Source of the DNA: Nitrospira sp.
GTDB taxonomy: Bacteria > Nitrospirota > Nitrospiria > Nitrospirales > Nitrospiraceae
Assembly (NCBI GenBank): GCA_005116745.1
Contig: SWDS01000010.1
Coordinates: forward strand, 1 to 64,000
Reading direction: 5' to 3'
Length of the DNA stretch: 64,000 nt
Positions 61,165 through 64,000 of this stretch are shown here, in pieces. The notes beneath the pieces are model-generated. The model was not told the DNA's origin, made no database searches, and saw only the letters and a list, made by a program, of their open reading frames with translations. The position numbers and the translations under genes are program-made. The number at the start of each line of letters is the position of its first letter. Positions within the stretch are counted from its first letter, which is position 1.

Positions 61165-62982
61165 GTGGAGTATCTCAATCAAAATATAGAACGCCTACAT
61201 CACTCCTCATCGGCTCTTATTCGTGCTGTGAAGGAAAGTTCCGGTGGGGTACTCGCGGTTGTACCCTCTCGCGAAGGCTCTCCTTCGGCCATGTACCAAG
61301 GGCAATGGGTCCATAGCGCGTACGATCCGAAGAAAGAGGCCAGATCGTGGGCTGAGCAACAAGTCAAGGAATGGAAAACCGGAGAGTTGGGCGTTGTTCT
61401 CGGCGTCGGGCTGCTCTATCACGTGGAGGCACTGGCGATTGTGAAGCCCCACGATTCGCGCCTAGCCGTCGTGATTCCTGATGTTGCGGTCTTCAAAGAT
61501 GCGCTTGGCATTCGCGCTCTTGGAACATGGCTCGATACGGTTCAGTGGATGATCGGCACACCGGAGGAAATGGCCGAGCAGCTAGCGTCACAATCAGCAC
61601 CTCTGCGGTTCTTTACATACGGGCCAGCTGCGCGACTGCATATCGAAGCGCATCAGCGGCTTGAGACGAACCTGCGCCGACTTGTGGCCAGCAAAGCAGG
61701 AGGGCAGTTGCATGTTGCAGTGGTCGGCCCGATCTATGGGGGATCCTTACCGATTGCTCGGTATGTCGTGTCGGCGTTGAACGAGCTGGGGCATCGGGTC
61801 AGTTGGCTTGACCACAGTGCCCATCACGCGAGCTACGAAACCTTTGGATCCTTCCGCGAGGATCGGCATCGACTGACTGTGCAGAGCCGCTTTGCCGACG
61901 TGCTGAGTCTGAGCACGATCACCCACATTGCAGAAGATCCCCCGGACCTCGTTCTAGCTATCGCGCAGGCTCCGTTGACGTTGGCGGTCTTGCAGCATCT
62001 GCGGAAGAAGAAGTTTCCGACGGCGATGTGGTTCGTGGAAAACTATCGACACCTCACCTACTGGCAGCAACTAGCGGGGGGGTATGACTACTGGTTCGTC
62101 ATTCAACAATCCGAATGTATCGAGGCATTGAAACGCGCTGGGGCTGCTCACGTTCATTACCTTCCCATGGCGGCGGACCCCAGTGTCCATCATCCCTTAG
62201 CGCTAACATCCGCCGAGCAACTGGAATACGGCGCTGATGTGTCATTTGTCGGAGCAGGGTATGCGAATCGACGGAGTCTGTTGCCGCAGTGGCTCTCTCC
62301 TGAGTGGACCTTCAAGCTATGGGGGAATGAATGGGATGGAGTCAGCGACCTTTCCAGAGTCCTTCAACGGAACGGCGCCCGTATCGACACCGAGACATGC
62401 ATGAAGGTGTTTAATGCGACAGCTGTGAATCTGAACCCACATTCCTCTTCCGGCATGGGCTTGGATCCTCATCCGGATTTCGTCAATCCTCGCACCTTTG
62501 AGCTGGCCGCATGCGGAGCCTTTCAATTGGTCGATGAAAGAACGCTCCTTCCCGATCTCTTTACGTCCGAGGAAGTCGTGCGGTTTCGTCGAGCTGAAGA
62601 GGTACCACAGTTGATCCGGACATGGCTCAAGGAATCGCCAGGTCGACGAGCCTCTGCCGAGGCTTCACGCCGGCGTGTTTTGCGAGACCATACCTATCGG
62701 CACCGTCTGCAAGAGCTCCTGGCTGTCGTCGGTATGCGTCAGCCAGATCGAATCGGCTCGATCTTGCGAGGGGACCGATCGACGACCGTACTGAAGGAAC
62801 GCGCTGCTACGATGCCTGAACTTATTCCCTTACTCAGCAAGTTTCCGCCCGGTCAACGAGTCGAGCTGAAAGATCTTGCCGCAGATATTCGAACGCGAGC
62901 ACCAGGTCGCCAACTTGCCCGCGAAGAGTTGTTAGTGTTGATGCTCGACAGTTATCGAGCTGAACAAAGAGACTTGGTATGA
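61165..62982 (+). CDS. CgeB/YkvP-like glycosyltransferase
   Basis: A 605-residue protein. The first 175 residues hold GVGLLYHVEALAIVKP, a glycine-rich stretch that resembles the N-terminal part of Maf/DUF115-related proteins. From 183 (HVAVVGPIYGGSLPIARYVV) a glycosyltransferase fold starts, with VSFVGAGYANRRSLL at about 359 and SGMGLDPHPDFVNPRTFELAACG at about 430 as in CgeB-family proteins. The last 90 residues are helical. It starts with GTG after AGAGG, 12 bases behind the GT9 gene, and overlaps the next by 4. Confidence 0.72.
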   Translation: MEYLNQNIERLHHSSSALIRAVKESSGGVLAVVPSREGSPSAMYQGQWVHSAYDPKKEARSWAEQQVKEWKTGELGVVLGVGLLYHVEALAIVKPHDSRLAVVIPDVAVFKDALGIRALGTWLDTVQWMIGTPEEMAEQLASQSAPLRFFTYGPAARLHIEAHQRLETNLRRLVASKAGGQLHVAVVGPIYGGSLPIARYVVSALNELGHRVSWLDHSAHHASYETFGSFREDRHRLTVQSRFADVLSLSTITHIAEDPPDLVLAIAQAPLTLAVLQHLRKKKFPTAMWFVENYRHLTYWQQLAGGYDYWFVIQQSECIEALKRAGAAHVHYLPMAADPSVHHPLALTSAEQLEYGADVSFVGAGYANRRSLLPQWLSPEWTFKLWGNEWDGVSDLSRVLQRNGARIDTETCMKVFNATAVNLNPHSSSGMGLDPHPDFVNPRTFELAACGAFQLVDERTLLPDLFTSEEVVRFRRAEEVPQLIRTWLKESPGRRASAEASRRRVLRDHTYRHRLQELLAVVGMRQPDRIGSILRGDRSTTVLKERAATMPELIPLLSKFPPGQRVELKDLAADIRTRAPGRQLAREELLVLMLDSYRAEQRDLV

Positions 62983-64000
62983 AGAGATCAGGAGCTGAAC
63001 ACAGAAGGTCCAACGTCGAGATGAAACAGGTCCTGATCATCAACATCACCCGGATGGGCGATCTCGTACAGATGGGAGCGCTCTTGAGCCGGCTTCAAGA
63101 AGAATGGCCGGGCGTGGCCGTGGATCTGGTTGTGGATCGCCGGTTCGCTCCAATCGCTGGGCTGCTGAAGGGTTTGCGAGATGTGATCACGTTCGACTTT
63201 CATGCTCTGATCGATGAAAGTCGGGCAGCGGTAAAGGATGTGACCGCGCTCTATCGGGATGTGGCGGTATGGGCCAAGCCATTGCTGGAACGTCGGTATA
63301 ACCGGGTCATCAATTTAACGTTTAACCAACCGAGTGCATTGTTGGCAGGCTATATCGGCGCTTCCGACATTCGTGGAGCCCGAAGTGCTTGGGATGGCGG
63401 CATGGTTGTCGACAATCCATGGATGGCGTATTTCTGCGACTTCCACCAATTCCGTCGGTTGAATCGATTTAATCTGGTCGACGTCTATGCGTTGGGTGGG
63501 AGCGGACCTGGAGCGTTTAGTCCGTTGCAGCTTTCAATTGCCGAGGAGGCACGAGCGTGGGCGCGGCAGGCTCTCGATGAGGCCCCTGATTGGATTGCCG
63601 TTCAGGCCGGGGCGAGTGACAGTATGAAGGCGTGGCGTCCGCATCTTTTTGGACTCACGCTCGCGCGCCTCAGTCAACAATGGCACGGGGGGATCGTCTT
63701 CATTGGTAGCACCGAAGAGGAAGCGGCTATTGCCGAAGTCACGCAAGTGTATAAACAGGCTGGCGGGCAGAACCCGGTCAAGAATATGGCAGGCTGTACG
63801 ACCGTGAGTCAGCTTGCCGGGTTGTTGGCGGAGTGCCGAGCTCTGTTGACGAATGATACTGGCCCCATGCATGTCAGCGTGGCGGCGGGCACACCTGTCA
63901 TCGATCTTTCCGTGGGGCATGTTGATTTTCAGGAAACTGGACCCTATGGCCCAGGCCACTGGGTTGTTCAGCCGGATCTTGAGTGTGCCCCCTGTGGATT
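62979..64000 (+). CDS. GT9 family glycosyltransferase, 3' end cut by window
   Basis: The frame stays open to the window end (340 codons visible). The sequence begins, after a short basic lead, with VLIINITRMGDLVQMGALL and contains IAVQAGASDSMKAWRP and LLTNDTGPMHVSVAAGTPVI, which are GT9 family marks like those of the gene at 59977; the end shows ECAPCG, the usual start of a Cys-rich GT9 tail. The ATG overlaps the previous stop (ATGA); an ATG at 63021 is a possible start. Confidence 0.82.
   Translation, partial: MKRSGAEHRRSNVEMKQVLIINITRMGDLVQMGALLSRLQEEWPGVAVDLVVDRRFAPIAGLLKGLRDVITFDFHALIDESRAAVKDVTALYRDVAVWAKPLLERRYNRVINLTFNQPSALLAGYIGASDIRGARSAWDGGMVVDNPWMAYFCDFHQFRRLNRFNLVDVYALGGSGPGAFSPLQLSIAEEARAWARQALDEAPDWIAVQAGASDSMKAWRPHLFGLTLARLSQQWHGGIVFIGSTEEEAAIAEVTQVYKQAGGQNPVKNMAGCTTVSQLAGLLAECRALLTNDTGPMHVSVAAGTPVIDLSVGHVDFQETGPYGPGHWVVQPDLECAPCG

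Noticed and set aside
1-64000. CRISPR array or rRNA genes
   Set aside because: No regularly spaced short repeats and no rRNA-like conserved segments were noticed anywhere.

Overview
The window reads as one stretch of a bacterial chromosome of about 57% GC (estimated by eye), most probably Nitrospira or a close relative in the Nitrospirota. This placement is inferred from flagellar gene order, protein style and a dispersed palindromic repeat; no search was run. Almost every gene lies on the + strand in long, tightly packed operons.

Layout. 1-5408 is the right end of an integrated mobile element: small unknown proteins, a P-loop ATPase with a C-terminal winged helix, an excisionase-like protein, a Cro/XRE-type repressor and a tyrosine recombinase whose last codons run antisense into a tRNA-Thr gene (5347-5419). 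The left end is outside the window. 5595-12045 holds the flagellar regulators: an NtrC-type activator, a secreted TPR protein, and a sensor kinase with a second NtrC-type activator (FlrB/FlrC-like). 12234-46280 is a nearly complete flagellar cluster: flgBC-fliEFGHIJ-(MotE-like), fliK-flgDE, fliLMNOPQR-flhBAFG-fliA, flgFGAH-x-flgI-flgJ, flgMNKL-csrA-fliW. motA/motB, fliC, fliD and fliS are absent from the window. 46419-51523 holds a large hybrid kinase, an HD-GYP c-di-GMP phosphodiesterase and, divergently, a PilZ/YcgR-like brake. From 52009 to the end is a glycosyltransferase cluster, including one 2154-residue protein, probably for flagellin or surface glycosylation; the last gene is cut by the window edge.

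How it works together. Promoter-like motifs fit a tiered cascade. Sigma-54 type (-24/-12) sites precede the TPR-kinase-regulator operon, flgB, fliK (weaker), fliL and flgF. Palindromes of two types lie about 90-175 bp upstream of four of them and may be binding sites of the two NtrC-type activators. Three sigma-28-like sites (TCAAGTTC or a variant, 11-12 bp, then CCGATA) precede flgM, the HD-GYP gene and the PilZ gene, so both c-di-GMP genes would be switched on late, with FliA.

The most unusual items are: FliH fused to an apparently intact CheY-like receiver domain; divergent sigma-28-like promoters joining the c-di-GMP phosphodiesterase and the PilZ brake; matching putative activator sites upstream of flgB and fliK; two copies of a 120-bp palindromic element inside the export-apparatus operon; related inserted modules in FlgK and FlgL; and the giant multi-enzyme glycosyltransferase.
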